DNA from: Mycobacterium ostraviense
Lineage (GTDB): Bacteria; Actinomycetota; Actinomycetes; Mycobacteriales; Mycobacteriaceae
DNA length: 64,000 nucleotides
Assembly (NCBI RefSeq): GCF_002705925.1
Contig: NZ_NKRE01000001.1
Span: forward strand, 3,559,706 to 3,623,705
Direction: 5' to 3'
A program made the position numbers and the translations under genes. Below are positions 56,278 through 64,000 of the stretch, one piece after another (positions within the stretch are counted from its first letter, which is position 1; each line of letters starts with the position of its first letter). The notes under the pieces were generated by a model. The model was not told the DNA's origin. It saw only the letters and a program-made list of their open reading frames with translations, and ran no database searches.

Positions 56278-57072
56278 GTGCCCGGCCGAGCCCTCACCGA
56301 CCCCGACGTTGAATGGAGCGTGACCGTGCCGACTTCACCGCCGGCAGGATGGTATTTCAATCCCGACGGTTCGGGCGGACAGCGATATTGGGACGGTCAG
56401 CACTGGACCAAGCATTGCCGGGCGGACCGCTCGACGGCACGCTCACCGTTTCGGGCCCTTGCCAACGGGGTGCGCCGGGGCTGGTCAGGGATGCCGGCGG
56501 CACTGCGGCTGCTACTTCCCATCGCCTTGGTGCTGATGTCGGTCGGAATCGGATTCGCGTTCTGGGTGAAATCACCCCGCGACGACTGGGCACGGCTGCC
56601 GAAGCGGCTCAACTGCCAGCTGCAGGACGGACCGAAGCCGCCCGACAACCTCACCGTGGCGTCCGTAGACGTCGGCCATCCCCGAAGCGGGGTGTTGCAG
56701 CTGGTGGTTCGATTCGCCCAGCCGTTGCCGCAGTCGCCGGCGGGTAACCACTCGTCCGGCTTCGTGGGTTACGTCCTGACGTACAGTGTCGCCAACAACG
56801 GCCAGAAGTTCGTCGAGCTCGGCCCGGAACAGGACACCGACGACCTTGCCATCATCCGCACGCAGGGCCCCGCCAGCACCGATGCGTCGATGCGGCCCGA
56901 CCGGGACACCAATGCCCGCAGGATCACGCCCGACACCATGCAGATCAACCTCGAACTGAAGCGGCTCGGCGTCGAAAATCAGCCGGTGGTTCCCGAGCTC
57001 ACCGTCGACTCCCAGTTCAACACGCCGTCCACCACCACCGTGCAGTATGCGTCGCAAGTCTGCCGGAGTTAG
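56278..57072 (+). CDS. DUF2510 membrane protein, Rv3482c-like
   Basis: 264 residues from GTG 56278; a GTG at 56326 with GGAG before it is an alternative. N-terminal DUF2510 motif GWYFNPDGSGGQRYWDGQHW at about 24-43, one membrane helix at about 75-97, then a periplasmic domain without known relatives that includes VDVGHPRSGVLQLVVRFAQ. Six bases after the previous gene, so the two are in one unit. DUF2510 is often seen in mycobacterial envelope proteins. Confidence 0.82.
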   Translation: MPGRALTDPDVEWSVTVPTSPPAGWYFNPDGSGGQRYWDGQHWTKHCRADRSTARSPFRALANGVRRGWSGMPAALRLLLPIALVLMSVGIGFAFWVKSPRDDWARLPKRLNCQLQDGPKPPDNLTVASVDVGHPRSGVLQLVVRFAQPLPQSPAGNHSSGFVGYVLTYSVANNGQKFVELGPEQDTDDLAIIRTQGPASTDASMRPDRDTNARRITPDTMQINLELKRLGVENQPVVPELTVDSQFNTPSTTTVQYASQVCRS

Positions 57073-57096
57073 CCAAACCCGTTGTGCGCCTTGATA

Positions 57097-57357
57097 TCAC
57101 GAGATTTCCTCGCCCGACGTGTAATACCAGCGGATGTTGGAGCCGGTGATCATTTCCAGGATGAATACTCCCAGTGGTTCGACCTCGTAGTAGTAGTGGA
57201 CGTTGCCGTTTGCGTCCAGCGTGCTGGCGCAGCTGCGGCTCGGTGTCCCGCACCGTTGCTTGATCGGCATGGCTAGCGCGGCGATCAGTAGCACGACCGA
57301 GAACCACACCCCAAGTGGGACTCTTCTCAATGCGAACCTCGTCTGCGAAGAAAGCAT
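57097..57357 (-). CDS. small membrane-anchored hypothetical protein
   Basis: 86 residues from the ATG at 57357 (101 from 57402). One helix at about 16-36 (WFSVVLLIAALAMPI), then a short outer domain with two Cys (RCGTPSRSCAS) and an aromatic C-terminus NVHYYYEVEPLGVFILE and RWYYTSGEEIS. No family recognised. It is downstream of the PknD-like gene on the same strand, 72 bases away, so it may be co-transcribed. Confidence 0.65.
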   Translation of the reverse strand: MLSSQTRFALRRVPLGVWFSVVLLIAALAMPIKQRCGTPSRSCASTLDANGNVHYYYEVEPLGVFILEMITGSNIRWYYTSGEEIS

Positions 57358-57429
57358 TACTGCAGGCAGTGTATGCGGCTCGCGGAGCGTCTTGGCCCGC
57401 ATCGGGCAACCGAAATCCAGACCTATCGG

Positions 57430-59292
57430 TTAGCGTGCGGCTAGTTTGAGCACCCGGTTGTTGTTGCTGTCGGTCACGTAGAAGTTTCCGGCTGCATCTA
57501 CCGCGACGCCTTCGGGATGGTTGAGCCCGCTGAGCGGTAGCACGGTTTGGGAGCCGGCTCCCGCCGGCAATTTCAGGATCTGGTTCTTGGGAGAGTCGCT
57601 GACGTAGACGGCACCGGTCTGGTCTACCGCGACGGCCGTGGGGAAGACGAGCTCGGTGAACGGAAGGATGATCTGAGTGCTCGCTCCGGCGGGCAGTTCG
57701 AGCACCCGGTTGTTGTAGGCGTCGCAGACATACACCGCGCCCGAGCTGTCGACCGCCACGCCGGCGGGAGCTTTCAGGCCGGTGAACGGCAGCACGGTCT
57801 GGGGGCCGTCACCGCCGGACAATTTCAGCACCCGGTTGTTAGGCGTGTCGACGACGTAGACGTTGCCGGCGGTATCGACCGCCAGACCCGCGGAATCCTC
57901 GGCGCCGGTGTCGGCCAGCTTCGACTGGCTGGTGGCGCCGGCGGGCAGGGTGAGCACCTCGCCACGGGCGTCGGAGACGTACACGGTGCCAGTGCTGTCC
58001 ACCGCCAGGGATTGGGGGCGGTTGAGTCCGGTGAACGGCAGCTCGGTCTCGGCGAACGAACCGGACGCCAGCTGCACCACCCGATTGTTGTAGTAGTCGC
58101 CGACGTAGACGGCGCCACCGGGGCCCACCGCGACCGGGGTGGGGCCGTTGAGCCCGGTGAACGGCAGCACGACCGGTGCTGGCCGGAGCGGCTCGGATGG
58201 TTCCGCAGCTTGCGAGACGGTATGGACCGTCGGGTTTCCCGCAATCGCGCCGACCGCGACGACGGCGATGACCAGGGCAGCGGCCGCGCCGCCGAGTTGC
58301 CAGGGCCTGCGCCGGTGCCATGCCGGGGCGGCCTGCGAGGGCGGTGGTGCGGCCGTCTCCGATCGGGGTGGCCTCTCGGCGGTCCCGTTGTTGTCGGGTG
58401 TCACGTCGGTCGGCTGCGATCCCGCCGGGGTGGGGGCGTCGCCATTCGGGGTGCGCGCCGCGTCGCACGGGCCGAACTCGGATGCGTCGTCGAGCACCTG
58501 GCGAGCCGCGGCGGCCGGCTCCCGGGCGGTTGGGTAACGCTGGTCGGAGTCCTTGGCCAATCCCCGGGCGATCACCTCGTCGAACCCGGCCGGCAGGTCG
58601 GGCTTGACGTCGGTGGGCCGCGGCGGGTCCTGTGTCGTGTGCCCGGTGAACTGCTGCTCGAGCGTTTCACCCGGAAACGGCAACTGACCGGTGAGGCACT
58701 CGTAGAGCACACACGCCAGCGCGTAGATGTCGACGCAGGCATCGTTGGTCCCGTCGGTGAAACGCTCCGGCGCCATGTAGCCCCAGGTGCCCAGGATCGA
58801 GCCGGTGTAGGTCAATTTCGGTGCGGCTTCGCCGCGGGCTATCCCGAAATCGATCAGGTAGACGAACTCGTCGGCGGTGATCAACAGATTGGACGGCTTG
58901 ACGTCGCGGTGCACCAATCCCTGTTCGTGGGCGGCGAGCGCCACCGCCACCTGCTCGACGATCGTGACGGTCAGCTCGGGGGTCAGGTGACCGTCACGGT
59001 TGAGCAGGGCCTGCACATCGGTGCCGTCGACGACCGGCATCACCAGATAGAGCTGGCCGTCGATTTCGTCGGCCTCGTGAATCGGGATGACGTGCGGTTC
59101 GTTCAATTGGGCGACACCATAGGCCTCGCGGCGGAACCGTTCCCGGTATCCCGGCTCGGTGGCCAGCTCCGGCGCCAGCACCTTGATGGCAACCTCGCGA
59201 CGCATCTTGGTGTCATGGGCACGATAAACCTTGCCCATGGCTCCCTCGCCGATCACCTCGATCAGCTGGTAGCGCCCGAACAACGTATCCAC
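57430..59292 (-). CDS. PknD-like Ser/Thr protein kinase with NHL propeller
   Basis: 620 residues. Kinase domain at about 1-275: GEGAMGKVYRA, VAIKVL (Lys), HRDVKPSNLL, DFGIARGE and GYMAPERF, so all catalytic residues are kept. A juxtamembrane Pro/Thr-rich linker, a membrane helix at about 345-365 (ALVIAVVAVGAIAG), and an outer domain of six NHL blades, each ending in NNRVLKL or similar. The architecture is that of M. tuberculosis PknD (Rv0931c), whose gene lies elsewhere in that genome, so this may be a paralogue. GTG start. Confidence 0.92.
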   Translation of the reverse strand: MDTLFGRYQLIEVIGEGAMGKVYRAHDTKMRREVAIKVLAPELATEPGYRERFRREAYGVAQLNEPHVIPIHEADEIDGQLYLVMPVVDGTDVQALLNRDGHLTPELTVTIVEQVAVALAAHEQGLVHRDVKPSNLLITADEFVYLIDFGIARGEAAPKLTYTGSILGTWGYMAPERFTDGTNDACVDIYALACVLYECLTGQLPFPGETLEQQFTGHTTQDPPRPTDVKPDLPAGFDEVIARGLAKDSDQRYPTAREPAAAARQVLDDASEFGPCDAARTPNGDAPTPAGSQPTDVTPDNNGTAERPPRSETAAPPPSQAAPAWHRRRPWQLGGAAAALVIAVVAVGAIAGNPTVHTVSQAAEPSEPLRPAPVVLPFTGLNGPTPVAVGPGGAVYVGDYYNNRVVQLASGSFAETELPFTGLNRPQSLAVDSTGTVYVSDARGEVLTLPAGATSQSKLADTGAEDSAGLAVDTAGNVYVVDTPNNRVLKLSGGDGPQTVLPFTGLKAPAGVAVDSSGAVYVCDAYNNRVLELPAGASTQIILPFTELVFPTAVAVDQTGAVYVSDSPKNQILKLPAGAGSQTVLPLSGLNHPEGVAVDAAGNFYVTDSNNNRVLKLAAR

Positions 59293-59551
59293 AATCCGCC
59301 TCCTGACAGGGCTTGCATGCTACCCAACGGCCGCGACAGGGTGCCGCGCCGCGAGTTGCACGGCACCTGCGCCGACGGCAGTCGCCGCAGGTCGAAGCGG
59401 GTAACCGGGCCGATACGTGACACGCGTCGCAGCCGCGGTCGCTCGGCGAGGTGCGCTGGCGATACGCCGCCGGCTTTTCCCGCGGTGGCACAGGGCGCTC
59501 CGGCCTGCCGGATCATCGTCAAGGCTGCCGCGCCGGTAGTGTTGCTCAGCT
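59293..59551. other. 259-bp gap upstream of the kinase gene
   Basis: Lies between the divergent kinase start and a transporter remnant. No credible gene. Open frames here are short and GC-biased only. Probably contains the kinase promoter; no clear motif was found. Confidence 0.4.
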
Positions 59552-59878
59552 ATGGCCACCGCAAGCCCGGCGGATGCTTCGTCGGCGCTCACGCGCGTGG
59601 AAGTGCTCGGCAATATCGGGCCCACCTGGTTCGCCTCGGTCATGGGCACCGGAATCGTGGCCATTGCCGGGGCCACCCTGCCAGTCCACCTGCCGAGGTT
59701 GCGCGCCTTTGCCGAAGCGGTCTGGGTGATCGCGCGGTCCTGCTGGTCGTGCTGATCGTCCTGGTCGGCGGGCACTGGTTGCGCCATCCCACGGTGGCCC
59801 GCACGCACGCCCGCAATCCGCAGCTGGCCCACTTCTACGGCGCCGCACCCATGGTGCTGATGACCGTCGGCCCGGCCG
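59552..59878 (+). pseudogene. TDT-family (TehA/malic acid) transporter remnant
   Basis: N-terminal part of a tellurite-resistance/dicarboxylate transporter: ALTRVEVLGNIGPTWFASVMGTGIVAIAG, then a frame change near 59735 to VLLVVLIVLVGGHWLRHP and AHFYGAAPMVLMTVG. The rest of the about 350-residue protein is missing; the following minus-strand gene ends at 59901. A truncated, frameshifted relic. Confidence 0.75.
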
Positions 59879-59900
59879 GATGGCCGGGCACCCGCCGTCG

Positions 59901-61130
59901 TCAATGTGCCGGTTGCCGGACTCGTCCGTACCTGGCCATGGCCCAGGTGAGCAACACGAATGCTGTTGTGCCACATGCCACGTACAACAGCCCCAGCGGT
60001 GTCTGGGTGCGTTCATGGAATGCGCCGACAGCGGCCATGGCGGCGCTGACCACGAGATAGCCGATGCCGCTCACCAGACCGCCGATCAAGCCGAGATTGC
60101 GGGCGAAAAGGCCCATCGCCAGGCCGTACATCTGCGGGCAGAGCACCCCGCACCCGGCCAAGGCCAGACTGGAGCCGATCGTGAGTGCCCATGCGTCGTT
60201 TCCGATCAGCAGTCCCGATCCGACCAGTATCGAGCTGCCGATGCCGAAGACCGTCAGTGCGCCCATGGCCAGCCGGCGCGCCGAGAGGCGAACCGCCAGA
60301 ATGCCGCAGGCCAGTTCGCCGCACAGATTGGCCACCCCGACGATCAGTGCCATCAACCCGTAGGCCGCCGGCGAGAAACCCAGGTTCTGCTGGTAAAGGA
60401 AGGGTCCGGCCACCCCGAACGCAAGCTGCGCCGAGGCCATCAGGCCGAAAACCAGCACGAAGCTGGTGAACACCCGATGCCGCAGCGCGGCGGCCATTAC
60501 CCGGACGGTCGCCCTCGGGTGGATCGGTGAACGCTTCTGCCGCGCAAGCGTTTCGGGCAAAAATAGCACCACGACCACCGCGGCGAGCGCGGCCAACGCC
60601 GCGATCGAAGCGAACACCAGCCGCCAGTCGAGAAACTCGACCAGCACCCCGCCCGCCGCGGGCGCCAGCACCGGCGCCAACCCCCACGCGACGCCGAGCA
60701 GTCCCGACACCGACGTCAATCGCCGGCCGCGGAAGCAATCCGCGGCAATGGCGTAGGGCACCACCATGCAGGCGGACGCGGCCGCGCCCTCGACGAAGCG
60801 CGCCGCGAGAAGCACCGGCACGCTGCCGGCTACCGCGCACAGCACGCTGGTGGCGACAACGATGCCCAGGCAGGTCAGCAGGACCGGTTTGCGGCCCCGG
60901 GCGTCCGCGATGACTCCGACGGGGACGAGCGCCAAACTCATCCCAAGCAAGTAGGCCGCCACGGTGTGTTGCATCACCGTCGGCGAGGCGCGCAGATCGA
61001 CGGCCATCTGTGGCAGCGCGGGGGTGTACAGGTCCAGCGGTATCTGGCTCATCGGCACGACGAACATCAGGATCGCAACGAGATACCGTGGCGGCGACGC
61101 GGGCCCATGTTCGGGATACGCGTCCCTCAC
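59901..61130 (-). CDS. MFS drug transporter, Bcr/CflA family
   Basis: 409 residues, 12 hydrophobic helices. Opening PRYLVAILMFVVPMSQIPLDLYTPALPQMA is typical of Bcr/CflA proteins, followed by the MFS motif PVGVIADARGRKPVLL at about 76 (motif A) and motif C-like GVAWGLAPVLAPAAGG at about 148. Proton-driven export of small molecules is the usual role; the substrate is not known. GTG start. Confidence 0.87.
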   Translation of the reverse strand: MRDAYPEHGPASPPRYLVAILMFVVPMSQIPLDLYTPALPQMAVDLRASPTVMQHTVAAYLLGMSLALVPVGVIADARGRKPVLLTCLGIVVATSVLCAVAGSVPVLLAARFVEGAAASACMVVPYAIAADCFRGRRLTSVSGLLGVAWGLAPVLAPAAGGVLVEFLDWRLVFASIAALAALAAVVVVLFLPETLARQKRSPIHPRATVRVMAAALRHRVFTSFVLVFGLMASAQLAFGVAGPFLYQQNLGFSPAAYGLMALIVGVANLCGELACGILAVRLSARRLAMGALTVFGIGSSILVGSGLLIGNDAWALTIGSSLALAGCGVLCPQMYGLAMGLFARNLGLIGGLVSGIGYLVVSAAMAAVGAFHERTQTPLGLLYVACGTTAFVLLTWAMARYGRVRQPAH

Positions 61131-61234
61131 AACGCCGGATCATAGACCGGGTCATCGCTCGTCAAGGCGAATCGCTGGGAGATCGAACCCCCGGGGTGCG
61201 GTGGGGTGGCCGGTCGATGCGAAGATTGCAGGCC

Positions 61235-61906
61235 GTGACAGCTAATTGGGGTGCGGTGCTGGCCAGTCTGGTTCCGCTCGCGCTCGTGATCGCGGTTTCG
61301 CCGTTGACGGTCATCCCGGCGGTCCTGGTGCTGCACGCGCCGCGGCCGCGGCCGACGGGCCTGGCATTCCTGGTCGGCTGGCTGCTGGGGCTGGCGGCGG
61401 TGACCGCGATCTTCATCGCGGGGTCCGGCCTGCTCGGCGGCCTGCACCGGACGCCGCCGGCCTGGGCGTCCTGGGTGCGGGTGGTCCTTGGTTCAGCGCT
61501 GATCCTGTTCGGCGGTTACCGTTGGCTGACCCGCCATGGGCACGCCGAATCGCCGCGCTGGATGCGGTCGTTCTCGACGATTACTCCGCGGCGCGCCGGC
61601 ATTACCGCGGCGGTGCTGGTGGTGCTGCGACCCGAGGTGCTGATCATTTGCCTGGCGGGCGGATTGGCTATCGGCACCGGTGCGCTCGGCGTTGCCGGTA
61701 AGTGGATATGCGCCGCGATCTTCGTCGCCCTCGCCGGGAGTACGGTCGCCTTCCCGATAGTGGGTTACCTGACTGCCGGTGATCGCCTCGACGAGCCGCT
61801 GACCCGGCTCAAAGATTGGATGGCGAAGAACCACGCCGCAATGCTCGCGGTGGTGTTGGTTTTGATCGGAGTGATGGTGCTCTACAACGGGATCCGTGCG
61901 CTATGA
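61235..61906 (+). CDS. GAP/Sap-family membrane protein
   Basis: 223 residues from GTG 61235 (ATG 61217 possible), six hydrophobic segments. Resembles the mycobacterial GAP family (Sap, lipid-addressing proteins): the N-terminus NWGAVLASLVPLALVIAVSPLTVIPAVL, an acidic-poor middle with KWICAAIFVALAG and the end LVLIGVMVLYNGIRAL. Members help move surface glycolipids. Which lipid is moved here is unknown. The longer frame upstream overlaps the divergent MFS gene start. Confidence 0.82.
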   Translation: MTANWGAVLASLVPLALVIAVSPLTVIPAVLVLHAPRPRPTGLAFLVGWLLGLAAVTAIFIAGSGLLGGLHRTPPAWASWVRVVLGSALILFGGYRWLTRHGHAESPRWMRSFSTITPRRAGITAAVLVVLRPEVLIICLAGGLAIGTGALGVAGKWICAAIFVALAGSTVAFPIVGYLTAGDRLDEPLTRLKDWMAKNHAAMLAVVLVLIGVMVLYNGIRAL

Positions 61907-61913
61907 CGTGCTT

Positions 61914-64000
61914 TCACCGGCGTCCGGGCTTGGCGGCCGCGATGACCGTGACGCCCAGCGCGACCGCGCCCACGGCGATCAGCGGCCGCCACCACTGTTC
62001 GCCGAGCCAGTAGATATTGGCGCCCAGCAGGCCGGGATGGTCCGCGTCGCCGAACAGCCAGCTGCGTGCGACGGGCGTTGCCAACGAAAGCACCGCGCCG
62101 GCCAGCGTGACCGAGAGCAGCGCAAAAAGCGACCTGCTGGAGAACTGCCATGTTCCCAGGACGATCAGATAGCTACCGGTTCCGGCCATGATCAGGCCGG
62201 TGACGCCGAGCACCGTTGCCGATTGAATCGCGGTGACAACACCGAGGATCAGCAGCATCGCGCCGACCATGATCGTGGTCCGGGCAATGCCTTTGGCCAA
62301 CGACACGACCCGGTATCCACCGAGCGCCAGGGTTCGTAGGGTAACCACGGATGGTTTGAAAGCGCTGGGAAGCGACCGAATCGAGCCTGCCGCCGCGGAT
62401 GCGGTCGCGACGGCCTTCGCGAGGGTTTGCGCCATCAGCGGTGATCGCTTGTCGCTGGCAAACGTTTCACCCGCGACCGGATTCTCGTTCAAGAGAGCGT
62501 ATTTGGCGTCCCCCGGGGTTGCGGCCAACACTTTCTTGGCCCAGGTCCGCGACGTTGTCGGGCTCCAATCCGGCCGCTGACCCGGCTGCGGGTCGATCAC
62601 CGTGGTGGCCAGTGTGTCCAGCTCCTCGTCGAGGATTCGCTGGTGCCACGCCTGCGCCAGCCACAGCGCGGTCAGCGGAATGCTCGTCGGCAACGGCATC
62701 GTCGGGTCGTCCAGAAATGCCAGCTCGTCGAGCACCATGGTTTCGGTCAGCAGCTGCTCAGGACCGCCACCAAAGGTCGGCAGCCGGTAGCCCGAACGCG
62801 GAAACTCAGGTGCGCCCAAGGCTTTGAGTTGGCGCAGAACCACTGCGCCCGGCTCTCGGGTCCGGGCGTGCCGACCCGGGTCTGCGCGATCCAGTGCACA
62901 CGTCGTGGGTTCAGCAGCACATGGACGAGCCAGCCGGCTCCGTCGAGCCGTCCCCACATCCAGTCATTGACTCGCCAGGACCGCTTGTAGAAGGCGCCGA
63001 ACTGATGGAACTGCATACCGGTGAGCTTCTGCTGGGCACTGCGGCAGTCGGGCGCGAGCAGACTGCGGGTATCGGCACTGACCTGCACGAGCTCCACCGG
63101 CTGCTCGATGCCCGAGTCTGCCGGCAGCATGGCCCGCTGTGTCGCGGCCAGGTCGAACAATTTCGTCGCTATCGCGGTGGAGTCGTCCCCGGCCCCCAGG
63201 TAGTCCAGGTAGGCATCGAACGCACTGGGACCAACGCGATCATGTGACAGCAACGCACCTCGATCGGCGCCGACGGCAGCTGCGGCGTTGGCGCACAACC
63301 GCTTCAGCGTGTCGTAGCCGTTGACCAATGCGTCGCCGAGCCGGTCCCAGGCGTCCTGTTGCACCGCCAACTGTTGGAGATAGCCGTCGGCGATCAAGGC
63401 GGCCGCATCCTTGAGCGACCCTTCGCGGATGGACGTGTTCTCGCATATCGCGCGCACCAGACCACCCAGGTCGACTGCGGTGGGCGACGGGCCGGCGGCA
63501 TGGATAGCGGCGGTGAGCGCTGCCAATTCGGCGATATCGGCGTCCGACTTCGCCAGGCGGTATGCCGCCTGGGCGACGGCGAGCGCGCTGCCTTTCGCAA
63601 GCTCGTATGCCGGCTGGCCATACCGGGCGAGGTCGGCGGTGCTCTCGGGCAGCGGCTGGTGTGGCGGTTGCGACCAACAACTCAGTAGCGCCTCGGTGAT
63701 GTGTTGGCGGCACGCCTTCTCGGTGTCGACCGCCGCCAGTTCGGGTTCCCAATTCTTGGGAACCCGTTCGGTTGCGGTGCTCGACGCCGGTAGCCAGCTG
63801 CCGAGCTGGCGGAACAGCGCATCGGTCAGCTGGCGCGCATGTTTTTGTGCCTCGCGTGCCTGGTAGTCGGTCAGTAGCGGCGGTGTCAGCAGCCGAGAGC
63901 CTTGCGGCAGCGTCGCGGCCAGCTCCGCCAGGCGCAACTTGGCGTCGATCCGGGCCGCCGTGCGGTCCTGATGCCCGCGAATCGCTCGCAGGTCGGTCGC
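61914..64000 (-). pseudogene. DUF3376 patatin-like protein, partial, with frameshift
   Basis: Runs in from the right edge (5' end missing). The 64000-62838 part contains the DUF3376 signature FGAFYKRSWRVNDWMWGRLDG and DGAGWLVHVLLNPRR. Near 62836 one base is missing, after which the sequence continues in another frame as LRQLKALGAPEFPRSGYRLP and a C-terminus with several membrane helices ending at 61914. Patatin-like DUF3376 proteins of about 1000 residues are common in mycobacteria. Restoring one base joins both parts, so this could be a sequencing error or a young pseudogene. Confidence 0.75.

Noticed and set aside
57547..60060. 837-residue plus-strand open frame over the kinase gene
   Set aside because: It is antisense to the NHL kinase and only repeats the complement of the blade pattern; its last part merely reads through the TDT transporter remnant.

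Overview
This window is high-GC actinobacterial DNA. Gene content and protein likeness point to a slow-growing Mycobacterium related to the M. tuberculosis complex: a full mce4 operon, the KstR cholesterol regulon, a broken PE_PGRS gene, OtsA, CpsA and a PknD-type kinase. Most genes follow the order of the H37Rv segment Rv3538 to Rv3482, read in reverse. Gene names given as Rv homologues come from memory of that genome; no search was run.

Layout. (1) 41-24194: steroid side-chain and ring catabolism. It holds a ChsH3-like hydratase, kstD, hsaE-hsaG-hsaF, an SDR, a sulfotransferase-like gene, kshA, a gamma-carbonic-anhydrase-like gene, an NHL propeller protein, and an operon of a DUF35-like protein, ltp4, ltp3, an F420-type oxidoreductase, a SnoaL-like protein and a small protein. 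A second F420-type oxidoreductase, an acetoacetate-decarboxylase-like protein, cyp142, a DUF559 gene, echA19 and fadD19 follow. (2) 24265-28812: a frameshifted PE_PGRS, an amidohydrolase coupled to ilvX, and a frameshifted beta-lactamase-like gene. (3) 28847-34180: fadE26-fadE27-fadD17, divergent from fdxD-hsd4A. (4) 34427-44905: the sterol importer operon yrbE4A-yrbE4B-mce4ABCDEF plus two Mce-associated genes. (5) 45026-51800: a UsfY-like gene, a secreted protein, a PadR regulator, a multicopper oxidase remnant, a FetAB-like ABC pair, otsA, an amine oxidase remnant and a crotonase. (6) 52064-64000: two SDR genes, cpsA, envelope-type proteins, a PknD-like kinase, a transporter remnant, a Bcr/CflA-type MFS protein, a GAP-family membrane protein and a frameshifted DUF3376 patatin-like gene that runs off the right edge.

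How it works together. Sterol would enter through Mce4, be activated by FadD19/FadD17, shortened by Cyp142, FadE26/27, EchA19, Hsd4A, the ChsH3-like hydratase and Ltp proteins, opened at the ring by KstD and KshA, and finished by HsaE, HsaF and HsaG. Six sites exactly matching TNNAACNNGTTNNA (KstR operator) sit at 2620, 10827, 17551, 18652, 22529 and 32874; weaker ones lie at 5930 and 34231. Five of the exact sites lie between divergent genes. The one at 18652 lies between two gene ends and is an outlier.

Notable structure: short tandem repeats repeatedly cover stop codons at gene junctions; the DUF559 gene is bracketed by two related palindromes; several convergent gene pairs end in hairpins. 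No tRNA, rRNA, CRISPR array or intact insertion sequence was seen.
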